From DATFEN01 sp035691285 (GTDB lineage: Bacteria; Acidobacteriota; Vicinamibacteria; Fen-336), in assembly GCA_035691285.1 (NCBI GenBank), contig DASSJI010000142.1:1-46086 (forward strand): DNA of 46,086 bases, given 5' to 3'. Below are positions 29,864-38,535 of the stretch, one piece after another. Positions within the stretch are counted from its first letter, which is position 1. Each line of letters begins with the position of its first letter. The notes under the pieces were generated by a model. It was not told the origin of the DNA, made no database searches, and saw only the letters and a list, made by a program, of their open reading frames with translations. Position numbers and translations under genes: made by a program.

Positions 29864-32800
29864 CTAGTTGAAGGTGTACCTCAGGCTGAACTGCACGCGA
29901 TAGACGTCATCGATCCCGGCGGTCGGCTCGAAAGAGGTCCTCATCAGCTCGTTGTTGACGACGCGGAGCCTGTACTGGGCTCGCCCCTGGAGGTCGGCCG
30001 GCCCGCCCTGGGTGGACGACGGCACGATCAGGGGCTGGTTGTTCACCAGGCGCTTGCCCACGCCCCAGCTCTTGTTCAGCAGGTTGCTGAAGTTCAGGAC
30101 GTCGGCCCGGACCTGGAGCGCATGCCGCTTGCCGCCCAGGTCCTTGAAGATGTCCTGCGAGAGGCTCAGGTCCATCCTCCAGACCATCGGCAGGAACACG
30201 GCGCCCCGCTCCGCGTATTGGCCGCGATGCTTGCTGAGATACGAATCCTGCTGGATGTAGGCCTCCCAGGCGGCGGCCTGCTCCTCCGCCGTGAAGGTGC
30301 GGGTGCCCTGTGTGAAGGTCTGGAAGTTCATCTCGGAGGTGTCCCTCGGGATGTAGATGAGGTCGTTGCTCGTGCCCCCGTCGCCGTTCAGGTCGCCCGA
30401 GTACGTGTAGCTGAAGCCAGTCGCCACGCCGGTGATGGTGTTCGTGTTGCCCTGCCAGAACGCCGAGAGGGTCGTGGCCCCGAACTTCAGGAACTCGAAC
30501 CGGTAGGATCCGGCCAGGAAGAACCGATGCCCCGGCGAGGCGGACGAAAACGCCACGCCAGGATTGTTCGGATCTCCCGAGTGCTGGTTGTTGTTCCACG
30601 AGCCGAAGGCGATGGAGCCGGGATCCACGGTGTTCTTGGCCTCGCCGTAGCTGTAGGCCGCCTTGAGGAACCCGGCACGGAAGGCCTTCTGGAGCGCGCC
30701 GGAGATGTGCCAGGCATGCCCTTCGCCCTGGTTCTGCAGGACCACGGCGTTCGCGACCGTGGGGTTGATGCGGGTCCCCGCCGTCCAGCGCGGGCGCGCG
30801 TCGGCGCCGTTGAAGCGCGTGTTCGCAGCCGGCAGGTTCGCGTTGATGTAGTCGACGCCGTTGACGTCCTGGGTGTACAGGAACTCCGCCGTGCCCACGA
30901 GGTTCCAGGGCAGCCTGCGGTCGACGGCGAGGTTCGTCCGCCACACCTGCGGGAACTTGAAGTTCGGGTCGGTCAGGGCCAGCTCGAAGCTCGAGGCCGG
31001 CGCGCCCGTCACGGTCGTGGGCTTGTAGTGGTTGGGATCGGGATGGAAGGGCCGCGCGATCGTGTTGTTGAGCTGTTCGAAACCCGTCAGCACGCCCGTG
31101 TTCCCGATCTGGTTCGAGATCCACACGTACGCGGGCTTGCCGGTGAAGACGCCCGTGCCGCCGCGCACCTGCGTCCTGCGGTCGCCGCTCACGTCCCAGT
31201 TGAAGCCGACGCGCGGGGACCACAGGATGTTGGCTTCGGGCAGCTGCGCGGTCGAGTACTGGATCGGGTTCCCGTCCTGGTCCCGGAACGTCATCGCGTC
31301 GGCCACCGAGTTGTCGAACCCGGTGTCGCTGAAGAAGGGAACGTCCAACCTCAGGCCGTACGTCACCTTGAGCCTCCGGTTCACCTCCCACACGTCCTGC
31401 GCGTAGATGCCGGTGTACCAGACCTCCAGCGGCTGGACCGGCTTGTCGAGGCCGGGGATGTTCATCCAGCGCACCTGGAACCGGTTCAGGACCACGGGCG
31501 ACGTGGTCCGGTTCGGGTTGGCCAGGTAGCCGTTCGCGTCGGTGTAGAAGTCCGCCAGGGAGTTGTAGATGTAGACGCTCTGTGAGCCCGGGAAGAACAC
31601 GTTCTCGGACCTGTAGCGCTCCGCGCTCCCCCCGAAAGTGAGAGCGTGGTTGCCCCGGTGCATCGTGAAGCTGTCCTGGAGCTGGAAGGTCTTGTAGCGC
31701 AGCTCGTTGTTGGGGGTGAAGGGCTCCGAGCCGAACGTCGTGTAGACGGATCCGCTCTGGAGGATGTCGACCATGGGGAAGAGGCTGTCGAGCGCGCCGC
31801 GGCTCTCGTCCTGGGAGGTGTAGCCCACGATGAGCGTGTTCGAGTTGTTGGCGCCGATGATCGAGTTCCACTCGCCGACGATCGAGCGGATGTTCTCGAG
31901 GATCTTGTAGTTCGAGCCCTGGAAGTTCAGGCCCGTGGTGTTGCTGCGGCGGGTGCCGAAGCCCAGCGACGAGGAGTTCGAGACCAGCACGTCGTCGTCC
32001 GAGTCCAGATGGGTGTAGCGCACCGTGAACTTGTTCCGGTCGTTGAAGTTGTAATCCACCCTGGCCAGGTACCGGCGCGCGGGCGTCTCGAAGCTGTAGT
32101 CCTCGTAGGGGCCGGGGTTGAAGTCGAAGTTCGAGGCCAGGTAGTTGCTGAGCGCATCGAGGTCCGCGGCCAGCACGCGGGTCGTGTTGCCGCCGACGGT
32201 CTGACCGCCCGCGTTGGCCTCGAAGGTCGTGCCCGGCCGCTTCTGGCTCTCGTCCTCGAAGCTCCCGAAGAAGAACAGCTTGTTCTTCATGATCGGGCCG
32301 GACAGCCAGGCGCCGAAGCGGTGCGCGTCGAAGGTGCCGGGATTGAACGGCAGGTCCCCGGCCTCGGTGCCCACGAGGCCCTCGTCGCGGAACCAGTAGT
32401 AGGTCGAGCCCCTGAAGCTGTTGGCGCCGCTCCGGGTGATCGTGTTCACGCCCGCGCCGACGAAGTTGCCCTGCCGGACGTCGTAGGGGGCGACGTTGAT
32501 CTGCACCTCCTCAATGGCGTCTACGGCGATGGGCGCGACGCCCGTCCGCTCCCCCGGCGAGCCGGCCAGGCCGAAGGAGTTGTTGAAGTACGATCCGTCG
32601 ACGGTGATGTTGTTGAGGCGGTTGTCCTGCCCCACGAAGGAGCCGCCGAAGGGCCCGCCGCTGTACTGGGGGCTGAGACGCGCGAAGGACTCGAGGCGCC
32701 CCGAGATCGTGGGAAGCGTGGCGAGCGCCTCACGGTCCACCGACGTGGCGGCGCCGGTCCGCGCCGAGCTGAACACGGGATCGGCCTGCGCCGTGACCGT

Positions 32801-33208
32801 GATCTCCTCTTCGATGGCCGCCGTCTTCAGGCCGAAGTCGAGATCGTTGGTGACGCCCAGCGAGACGAACACGTCCTTGGTCGTCTGGGACTGGAACCCG
32901 CTCAGGGACGCGGTGACCGTGTACGGGCCGCCCACCCGCATGCCCGGGATGTCGAAGCGCCCGTCGGAGCGGGTCGTCGCCTCGTAGCGCGTCCCCGACG
33001 GCTCGTGCAGGGCGGTGACGGTCGCGCCCGGGACCGGCTGGTCCTGCGGGTCGGTGACGAGCCCGGCCAGCCCGCCCGTCGTCGGGGCCTGGGCGCCCGC
33101 CGGACCGGCCGGCACGAGCGAGGCGCAGAGTGCGACGACGGCGAGCGCACGGCACCAGAGCTTCAACCGATCCCCGCTGGAGAGCAAGGCTCCAAACTTC
33201 TGCACCAT
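29864..33208 (-). CDS. TonB-dependent receptor with N-terminal carboxypeptidase-regulatory domain (Oar-like)
   Basis: 1114 residues from ATG 33208, chosen for its GGAGG Shine-Dalgarno and the signal peptide that follows (LWCRALAVVALCASLVPAG, cleavage after GAQA). Then comes a carboxypeptidase-regulatory-like domain (about 45-125: GGLAGLVTDPQDQPVPGATV, RSDGRFDIPGM, YTVTASLSGFQ) and a plug with ITVTAQADPVFSSAR, RLNNITVDGSYFNN and VAPYDVRQGNFVGAGVN. The remaining ~800 residues are beta-barrel, ending FSLRYTFN with the aromatic penultimate residue usual for outer-membrane barrels. The architecture is the large SusC/Oar-like type abundant in Acidobacteriota. The substrate is unknown; polymers, peptides or chelated metals are possible. 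Confidence 0.93.
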   Translation of the reverse strand: MVQKFGALLSSGDRLKLWCRALAVVALCASLVPAGPAGAQAPTTGGLAGLVTDPQDQPVPGATVTALHEPSGTRYEATTRSDGRFDIPGMRVGGPYTVTASLSGFQSQTTKDVFVSLGVTNDLDFGLKTAAIEEEITVTAQADPVFSSARTGAATSVDREALATLPTISGRLESFARLSPQYSGGPFGGSFVGQDNRLNNITVDGSYFNNSFGLAGSPGERTGVAPIAVDAIEEVQINVAPYDVRQGNFVGAGVNTITRSGANSFRGSTYYWFRDEGLVGTEAGDLPFNPGTFDAHRFGAWLSGPIMKNKLFFFGSFEDESQKRPGTTFEANAGGQTVGGNTTRVLAADLDALSNYLASNFDFNPGPYEDYSFETPARRYLARVDYNFNDRNKFTVRYTHLDSDDDVLVSNSSSLGFGTRRSNTTGLNFQGSNYKILENIRSIVGEWNSIIGANNSNTLIVGYTSQDESRGALDSLFPMVDILQSGSVYTTFGSEPFTPNNELRYKTFQLQDSFTMHRGNHALTFGGSAERYRSENVFFPGSQSVYIYNSLADFYTDANGYLANPNRTTSPVVLNRFQVRWMNIPGLDKPVQPLEVWYTGIYAQDVWEVNRRLKVTYGLRLDVPFFSDTGFDNSVADAMTFRDQDGNPIQYSTAQLPEANILWSPRVGFNWDVSGDRRTQVRGGTGVFTGKPAYVWISNQIGNTGVLTGFEQLNNTIARPFHPDPNHYKPTTVTGAPASSFELALTDPNFKFPQVWRTNLAVDRRLPWNLVGTAEFLYTQDVNGVDYINANLPAANTRFNGADARPRWTAGTRINPTVANAVVLQNQGEGHAWHISGALQKAFRAGFLKAAYSYGEAKNTVDPGSIAFGSWNNNQHSGDPNNPGVAFSSASPGHRFFLAGSYRFEFLKFGATTLSAFWQGNTNTITGVATGFSYTYSGDLNGDGGTSNDLIYIPRDTSEMNFQTFTQGTRTFTAEEQAAAWEAYIQQDSYLSKHRGQYAERGAVFLPMVWRMDLSLSQDIFKDLGGKRHALQVRADVLNFSNLLNKSWGVGKRLVNNQPLIVPSSTQGGPADLQGRAQYRLRVVNNELMRTSFEPTAGIDDVYRVQFSLRYTFN

Positions 33209-33315
33209 GGCAACCTCCGTGTACGCCGGCTGGTCTCCGGGGCACAACGCGGGGGGAAGGCGCGGCATCGCCTCGCGAACGCCCGTCTTGCGCATGATCA
33301 CCCGGAAGCGGCCGC

Positions 33316-33345
33316 ATCCTAGTCTCGCCCCGCGCGCGGAGTCAA
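33316..33345 (-). promoter_or_regulatory. sigma70-like promoter of the TonB receptor gene
   Basis: Minus strand TTGACT (33345-33340), 18-nt spacer, TAGGAT (33321-33316). Transcription would start near 33309, leaving a leader of about 100 nt before ATG 33208. The other in-frame ATGs in this leader lack a Shine-Dalgarno. The divergent hpt gene is preceded by its own GAGGAGG but no clear promoter; nothing else is seen in this 200-nt gap. Confidence 0.55.
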
Positions 33346-33408
33346 TCCCCGCGTCGCTCGCCGGCGGCGGCTTGTGGCATGATCCCGATTCTCCGAGGAG
33401 GCTTCGTG

Positions 33409-33918
33409 ATGAAGGTGTTGCTTTCCCGTGATGCCATCCGGGATCGCGTGCTGGCGATGGGCCGCGACATCTCGCGGGACTACGCCGGTCGCGAGCCGCA
33501 CCTGGTGGGCGTCCTCAAGGGCGCATGCACCTTCATGACCGACCTGTCGCGGGCCATCGAGATCCCGATCACGCTGGACTTCATCGCGGTGTCGTCCTAT
33601 GGCGCCGCCACCAAGACCTCGGGAGAGGTCAGGCTGGTCAAGGACCTCGACCAGGGCCTCGAGGGCCGCGACCTGATCGTGATCGAGGACATCGTGGACA
33701 CCGGCCTCACGCTGAACTACCTGCTGAACGTGCTGCGCGCCCGGGGGCCGCGCTCGCTCAAGGTCGCGGCGCTCCTGTCGAAGCCGTCGCGCCGCCTCGT
33801 GGAGGTGCAGGTCGACTACGTGGGCTTCACCATCGACGACCACTTCGTCGTCGGCTATGGTCTCGACTACAACGAGCGCTATCGGAGCCTGCCGGACATC
33901 GTGGTGTACGGGACGTAG
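33409..33918 (+). CDS. hpt: hypoxanthine phosphoribosyltransferase
   Basis: 169 residues from ATG 33409, 9 nt after a GAGGAGG Shine-Dalgarno (GTG 33406 is an alternative). It opens KVLLSRDAIRDRVLAMGRDIS and has PHLVGVLKGACTFMTDLSRAI, DFIAVSSYGAATKTSGEVR, the PRPP loop IVIEDIVDTGLTL, and the C-terminal VGYGLDYNERYRSLPDI. It joins hypoxanthine (or guanine) to PRPP, forming IMP or GMP. This is the base-recapture step for purines freed by the nucleoside phosphorylase encoded 3 kb downstream on the other strand. Confidence 0.95.
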   Translation: MKVLLSRDAIRDRVLAMGRDISRDYAGREPHLVGVLKGACTFMTDLSRAIEIPITLDFIAVSSYGAATKTSGEVRLVKDLDQGLEGRDLIVIEDIVDTGLTLNYLLNVLRARGPRSLKVAALLSKPSRRLVEVQVDYVGFTIDDHFVVGYGLDYNERYRSLPDIVVYGT

Positions 33919-33928
33919 GGGCCCGCGC

Positions 33929-33934
33929 TAACCT
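33929..33934 (+). promoter_or_regulatory. candidate -10 box (TAACCT) of the ChbG/YdjC gene
   Basis: TAACCT ends 7 nt before ATG 33942 and no Shine-Dalgarno intervenes. No -35 is seen. Fits the leaderless pattern found elsewhere in the window. Confidence 0.3.
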
Positions 33935-33941
33935 GGGCCCG

Positions 33942-34691
33942 ATGAAGAGGCTCATCGTCAACGCCGACGACTTCGGCCGCACGCCGGGAGTCAATCGCGG
34001 CATCGCCCAGGCCCACGACAGGGGCATCGTGACGAGCGCCACGCTCATGGTCGCGCATCCGGCTGCGGCCGAGGCCGCGACGCTCGCGAGGGCCCGAGCC
34101 GGCCTCGGCGTCGGTCTCCACGTCGCCTTGACCGGCGGCTCGCCGGTGATGCCGCCCGCGCAGGTCCCGACGCTGGTGGACGAGAGCGGACGCCTGCCCG
34201 CGAAGGCCGAGGGACTGCAGCGCGCGCATCCGCGGGAGCTGCTGGCCGAGATGCGCGCCCAGCTGCGGCTCTTCCGCGAGCTGATGGGCCGGCTGCCGAC
34301 GCACTTCGACAGCCACCATCACGTCCACGCCCAGCCCGCGGTGCTCGAGGCGCTCATGACGCTCTCGTGGGAGACGGGCCGGCCCGTGCGCAGCGCGTCG
34401 CCCCAGGTCCGGGAGCGCCTGCGGTCCGAGGCGATCCCCACGAACGACGCGTTCATCGACGGCTTCTTCGACGCCGGCGCGAGCCTCGAGAGCCTGATCG
34501 CCCTGCTTGGACGCGTGGGCCCGGGCGTGACCGAGCTGATGTGCCACCCGGCCGTGGTGGACGACGAGCTCAGGGCCTCGAGCGGCTACGCGGAGCCACG
34601 GGCCCGGGAGCTCGAGGTGCTGACCCACGCCGACGCCCGCGCCACGCTCCAGGCCCTGGGCATCCAGCTCTCGAACTACGAGACGCTGTAG
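33942..34691 (+). CDS. ChbG/YdjC-family carbohydrate deacetylase (HpnK-like)
   Basis: 249 residues. Metal-site motifs of the YdjC fold are present: VNADDFGRTPGVNRGI at the N-terminus (Asp pair), GLGVGLHVALTGG, and the His-rich FDSHHHVHAQP. The C-terminal MCHPAVVDDELRASSGY and REVL-like ARELEVLT complete the family pattern. Such enzymes remove acetyl groups from N-acetylated sugars. HpnK, of hopanoid biosynthesis, is a close subfamily, but no hopanoid gene is nearby, so chito-oligosaccharide or glycolipid deacetylation cannot be told apart. It is convergent with the mtaD-like gene, 15 nt away across the palindrome GCGCGGCCGCGC. Confidence 0.88.
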   Translation: MKRLIVNADDFGRTPGVNRGIAQAHDRGIVTSATLMVAHPAAAEAATLARARAGLGVGLHVALTGGSPVMPPAQVPTLVDESGRLPAKAEGLQRAHPRELLAEMRAQLRLFRELMGRLPTHFDSHHHVHAQPAVLEALMTLSWETGRPVRSASPQVRERLRSEAIPTNDAFIDGFFDAGASLESLIALLGRVGPGVTELMCHPAVVDDELRASSGYAEPRARELEVLTHADARATLQALGIQLSNYETL

Positions 34692-34706
34692 AGCGCGGCC
34701 GCGCGG

Positions 34707-36065
34707 TCAGCGCCCGACGCTGGCCGCCACCCGCCTGCGCCAGACCTCGGCCTCGGCCAGCACGGAGGCCTCGTCGAGGGTGAGCACCTTGCGATCCCGC
34801 ATCACGACACGGCCCTCGATGACGCTGTGGCGCACGTCGGCGCCCTTCACCGCGTAGACGAGGTGGGAGACCGGCTCGAACATCGGATGGAGGCGCGCGG
34901 CGCCCACGTCGACGACCACCAGGTCGGCGCGCTTGCCCGGCTCGAGGGAGCCGAGGCGGTCCTCCATGCCGAGCGCACGCGCCCCGCCCAGTGTCGCCAT
35001 CTCCAGGACCCTCGGCGCCGGGGCGGAGGTCGGGTCGCCGCTCGCGTGCTTGGCCAGGAGCGCCGCCGTGAGCATCTCCTCGAACATGTCGAGGTCGTTG
35101 TTGCTCGCCGCCCCGTCGGTCCCGAGGCCGAGGCGGAGACCCTCGGCCAGCATCTCGGTGACCGGCGCCGCGCCCGACGAGAGCTTCATGTTGCTCTGCG
35201 GACAGTGGGTCACGCCGACGCCGGCGGCGAGCAGGACGTGCCGATCGCCGGCCGAGAGCCACACCCCGTGGGCGCCCAGGACGCCCTTCCTCAGGACGCC
35301 GAGGTCGCGCAGGTGCTCGGTCGAGGTCTTGCCGTATCTCTCGCGCACCTGCCTCTGCTCGTCCATCGACTCCTGGAGGTGGATGAGGAGCGGGACCCCG
35401 TGGCGGCGCGCGAGGGCGTCGGCCGCCTTGAGGGTCTCCGGCGAGCCGAGGTAGGTCGAGTGGGGCGCGACGGCCGGGACGATCAGCGGGTCGTTCTTCC
35501 ACCGGGCGATGAACCGGTCGGCGTAGGCGAGCGCCTCCTCCCGCGTCTTGTTGTCGGGGGCGGGGAAGTCGATCAGGGTCGAGCCCGCCACGGCGCGGAT
35601 GCCCGCCTCCCGGGCGGCCTCGGCGACCTGGTCCTCGAAGTAGTACATGTCCACGAAGGTCGTGGTCCCGGAGCGGATCATCTCGAGGGCCGCGAGCCGG
35701 GTGCCGGCCTTCACGAACTCGGCGGTGACGTTCTTCGCCTCGGCGGGGAAGATGTACCGCTGCAGCCACTCCATGAGCCTCAGGTCGTCGGCGACGCCGC
35801 GGAACAGCACCATCGGCGCGTGGGTGTGGGCGTTGATCAGGCCGGGCAGCACGATGCCGCCGCCGGCGTCCAGGCTCTCGCGCCCGGCATAGGCCGAGGC
35901 GATCGCGGCGGCCGTTCCCACGGCCACGACGCGGCCGCCGTCGATCGCGACGGCTCCGTCCGCGACCACGCGGCGCTCCGAGTCCATCGTGACGACCGTC
36001 CCGTTCGTGACGACGAGGGCGACCGACTGGGAGGCGACCAGCAGCAGCGCCGCGAAGAGGCTCAC
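34707..36065 (-). CDS. MtaD-type amidohydrolase (MTA/SAH deaminase-like) with signal peptide
   Basis: 452 residues from GTG 36065, overlapping the cdd stop (GTGA). The first ~16 residues (SLFAALLLVASQSVA) form an export signal, unlike cytoplasmic MtaD. The deaminase core follows: LPGLINAHTHAPMVLFRG (HxH metal site), DLRLMEWLQRYIFPAEAK, VAPHSTYLG, HLQESMDEQRQV, THCPQSNMKLSSG and LGTDGAASNNDLDMFEEM. These are the hallmarks of 5-methylthioadenosine/S-adenosylhomocysteine deaminase in the ATZ/TRZ group. It may deaminate adenosine-type nucleosides or related ring compounds in the periplasm before uptake. It is the last gene of the nucleoside operon. The SsnA/8-oxoguanine deaminase family is an alternative. 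Confidence 0.87.
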   Translation of the reverse strand: MSLFAALLLVASQSVALVVTNGTVVTMDSERRVVADGAVAIDGGRVVAVGTAAAIASAYAGRESLDAGGGIVLPGLINAHTHAPMVLFRGVADDLRLMEWLQRYIFPAEAKNVTAEFVKAGTRLAALEMIRSGTTTFVDMYYFEDQVAEAAREAGIRAVAGSTLIDFPAPDNKTREEALAYADRFIARWKNDPLIVPAVAPHSTYLGSPETLKAADALARRHGVPLLIHLQESMDEQRQVRERYGKTSTEHLRDLGVLRKGVLGAHGVWLSAGDRHVLLAAGVGVTHCPQSNMKLSSGAAPVTEMLAEGLRLGLGTDGAASNNDLDMFEEMLTAALLAKHASGDPTSAPAPRVLEMATLGGARALGMEDRLGSLEPGKRADLVVVDVGAARLHPMFEPVSHLVYAVKGADVRHSVIEGRVVMRDRKVLTLDEASVLAEAEVWRRRVAASVGR

Positions 36066-36466
36066 AGGCTCATCCGGTCGAAGGGCAGGGGCAGGAGCTC
36101 GGACAGGCGCACGACACTGCGCGTGCCGCGCAGGTTCTCCATGTGCACCCAGACGTCGCCGCAGAACTCCCACAGGATCTGGCGGCACGGCCCGCACGGG
36201 GCCGTCAGCCGCCTCGAGTCCGCGACCACGGCGACGGCGTCGAAGCGGCGCAAACCCTCCGATACGGCCTTGAAGACCGCCGTGCGCTCGGCGCACAGCG
36301 TGAGGCCGAAGCTCGCGTTCTCGATGTTGCAGCCCGTGACGATCTCGCCCCGGCTCGTGCGCAGCGCGGCCCCGACCTTGAAGCGCGAGAAGGGCGCGAC
36401 GGCGCGACGGCGCGCCTGCTTCGCGTAGCGGACCAGCTCCCGCAGGTCCGGCGGTGTGTCCTTCAT
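36062..36466 (-). CDS. cdd: cytidine deaminase
   Basis: 134 residues, the homotetrameric class. It has the zinc-binding and catalytic motifs CNIENASFGLTLCAERTAV (Cys-Ala-Glu) and PCGPCRQILWEF, and the substrate-binding RFKVGAALRTSRG at the N-terminus. It deaminates cytidine and deoxycytidine to uridine and deoxyuridine, feeding the pyrimidine phosphorylase of the same operon. The ATG overlaps the phosphorylase stop (ATGA) and its stop overlaps the deaminase start. Confidence 0.95.
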   Translation of the reverse strand: MKDTPPDLRELVRYAKQARRRAVAPFSRFKVGAALRTSRGEIVTGCNIENASFGLTLCAERTAVFKAVSEGLRRFDAVAVVADSRRLTAPCGPCRQILWEFCGDVWVHMENLRGTRSVVRLSELLPLPFDRMSL

Positions 36467-37296
36467 GCCGATTTCGCCGCCTCCACGATGATCCGCGTCA
36501 GCACGTCGATCAGGCCCGCCTTCACCTTGTCGCCGACCTCGAGGACCTCGCGATGGTCCAGGGGCTTCTTCAGCACGCCGGCCGCCATGTTGGTGATGCA
36601 GGAGATGCCGAGCACGCGCACGCCCATGTGGCGGGCGGCGATGGTCTCGGGCACGGTGGACATGCCGACGGCGTCGCCGCCGATGGCCCGGGCCGCGCGG
36701 ATCTCGGCCGAGGTCTCGTAGGAGGGGCCGGTGAAGGCGACGTATACGCCGTGGCGCGCCTGCACGCCGGCCTTCCAGCAGGCCTTCTCGGCGATCTCGC
36801 GCAGCTTGGGGTCGTAGGGCTCGGTCATGTCGAAGAAGCGCGGCCCCAGGGTCTCCTCGTTGGGGCCGATCAGCGGGTTTGCGCCCATGAAGTTGACGTG
36901 GTCCGAGACGAGCATCAGCTCGCCCGGCTTGTAGTTCACGTTCACGGCGCCGGCGGCGTTCGTCTGGACCAGGATCTTAACGCCCAGCCTGGCGAGCACG
37001 CGCACCGGGAACACCACCTGCTGCAGCGTGTAGCCCTCGTAGTAGTGCACGCGGCCGTTCATCACCGCCACCGGCACGCCCTGGACCGAGCCGATCACGA
37101 GCTCGCCCCGGTGTCCGATGGCTGTGGAGCGCGGGAAGTGCGGGATCTCGGCGAAGGGGACGGTCACGGCCTCGTCGAGGCTCCTGGCGAAGGCGCCCAG
37201 CCCCGAGCCGAGGACCAGACCGACCTGGGGCCGGAGCGGGGTCCTCGCGAGGATTGCCCTGCTGGCCTCGGCGAGCTGCGTGAGGAGCTCGCTCAC
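36463..37296 (-). CDS. punA: purine nucleoside phosphorylase (trimeric PNP type)
   Basis: 277 residues from GTG 37296, overlapping the nupC stop. Motifs of the trimeric PNP/MTAP family: VGLVLGSGLGAFA, FPRSTAIGHRGEL, MNGRVHYYEGY, VQTNAAGAVN, VAFTGPSYETSAEIRA and DAVGMSTVPETIAARH. GPSYET and GMSTVPE point to true PNP (hypoxanthine/guanine nucleosides) rather than methylthioadenosine phosphorylase, which has a different pattern there. It splits (deoxy)inosine and (deoxy)guanosine with phosphate to base and (deoxy)ribose-1-phosphate. With the operon's transporter and cdd it forms the purine branch of nucleoside breakdown. Confidence 0.94.
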   Translation of the reverse strand: MSELLTQLAEASRAILARTPLRPQVGLVLGSGLGAFARSLDEAVTVPFAEIPHFPRSTAIGHRGELVIGSVQGVPVAVMNGRVHYYEGYTLQQVVFPVRVLARLGVKILVQTNAAGAVNVNYKPGELMLVSDHVNFMGANPLIGPNEETLGPRFFDMTEPYDPKLREIAEKACWKAGVQARHGVYVAFTGPSYETSAEIRAARAIGGDAVGMSTVPETIAARHMGVRVLGISCITNMAAGVLKKPLDHREVLEVGDKVKAGLIDVLTRIIVEAAKSA

Positions 37297-38513
37297 AGCA
37301 GCATGCCCGCGATGCAGGCTGTCATGAAGTTGGCGAAGGTGCCGGCCAGGAGCGCGCGCAGCCCGAGACGGGCCAGGTCGTTCTTGCGCTCGGGGGCCAG
37401 CGCGCCGATGCCGCCGATCTGGATCCCGATCGAGCCGAAGTTCGCGAAGCCGCACAGCGCGTAGGTCGCGATCGTGAACGAGCGGGGATCGAGGCTCGCC
37501 TTGAGCGGGCCCAGCTCGCCGTACGCGATCAGCTCGTTCAGCACCATGCGGGTGCCGAGCAGGCCGCCGATGGCGTGGGCGTCCTGCCAGGGGACGCCCA
37601 TGGCGAGCGCCAGCGGCATGAAGGCGACGCCCAGGATCCCCTGGAGGCTGAGCGGCACGCCGAAGAAGCTTCCGATCCCGCCGAGCACGGCGTTGACCAG
37701 CGCCACCAGGGCGAGGAACGAGACCAGCATGGCCGCCACGTTGAGGGCGAGATGCAGGCCCTCGCCGGTGCCGCGCGCCGCTGCGCCGATCAGGTTCGAG
37801 TCGACCTTGGGGATGTCGATCTTCACCGTGCCCGCCGTCTCGGGCTTCTCGGTCTCGGGCACGAACAGCTTGGCCAGCAGGATCGTGCCCGGCGCGGTCA
37901 TGATCACGGCGGCCAGCAGGTGCTTGGCCTCGATGCCGTAGGCGATGTAGGCGCCCATGATGCCGCCGCTGATGTGGGCCATGCCCGAGGTCATGATGCA
38001 CATCAGCTCCGACTGGGTCATCTTGTTGATGAAGGGGCGGATCGTGAGCGGGGCCTCGGTCTGGCCCATGAAGATCGAGGCGGCGACGTTGAGGCTCTCG
38101 GCGCCGCTCGCGCCCATGAGCGCCGTCATCACCTTCGCGAAGGCCTTCACGACCACCTGCATCACGCCCAGGTGGTAGAGGATCGCGAACAGCGCCGCGA
38201 TGAAGATGATCGTCGGCAGCACCTGGAACGCGAAGATGAAGCCGATGCTCGCTCCGCCTTTCGTGCCGAGGGTCTGGCCGAACACCATCCTCGAGCCCTC
38301 GAAGGAGAACTCCAGGAGCTGGTTGATCTTGGCGCCCAGGTAGCTGAAGAGCGCCTGGCCGACGCTCGTCTTGAGGACGAACAGGGCCAGGGCGAACTGC
38401 AGGCCGAGGCCCCAGGCGACGGTCTTGAGCTGGATCGCGCGCCGGTTCGTGGAGAGGGCGTAGGCGATCCCCATGATGACGACCAGGCCGACGATGGGGA
38501 GCAGTCGATGCAT
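37293..38513 (-). CDS. nupC: NupC/CNT-family nucleoside transporter
   Basis: 406 residues with a GGAGGAA Shine-Dalgarno before ATG 38513. Concentrative nucleoside transporter signatures: VVVKAFAKVMTALMGASGAES, NVAASIFMGQTEAPLTIRPFI, TSGMAHISGGIMGAYIAYG, TRMVLNELIAYGELG and YALCGFANFGSIGIQIGGIG. It imports nucleosides with H+ or Na+. It is 22 nt after deoA and overlaps the phosphorylase start by four bases, so the import and breakdown proteins are made from one transcript. Confidence 0.95.
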   Translation of the reverse strand: MHRLLPIVGLVVIMGIAYALSTNRRAIQLKTVAWGLGLQFALALFVLKTSVGQALFSYLGAKINQLLEFSFEGSRMVFGQTLGTKGGASIGFIFAFQVLPTIIFIAALFAILYHLGVMQVVVKAFAKVMTALMGASGAESLNVAASIFMGQTEAPLTIRPFINKMTQSELMCIMTSGMAHISGGIMGAYIAYGIEAKHLLAAVIMTAPGTILLAKLFVPETEKPETAGTVKIDIPKVDSNLIGAAARGTGEGLHLALNVAAMLVSFLALVALVNAVLGGIGSFFGVPLSLQGILGVAFMPLALAMGVPWQDAHAIGGLLGTRMVLNELIAYGELGPLKASLDPRSFTIATYALCGFANFGSIGIQIGGIGALAPERKNDLARLGLRALLAGTFANFMTACIAGMLL

Positions 38514-38535
38514 GGGCGGTTCCTCCGGGGTTGGG

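Noticed and set aside
33376..33395. sigma54-like element (TGGCAT) before hpt
   Set aside because: The -24 half fits, but the -12 half (TTGCA-like) is missing at the required distance.
36463..37296. 5'-methylthioadenosine phosphorylase
   Set aside because: The GPSYET and GMSTVPE segments fit purine nucleoside phosphorylase, and the operon is for general nucleosides.
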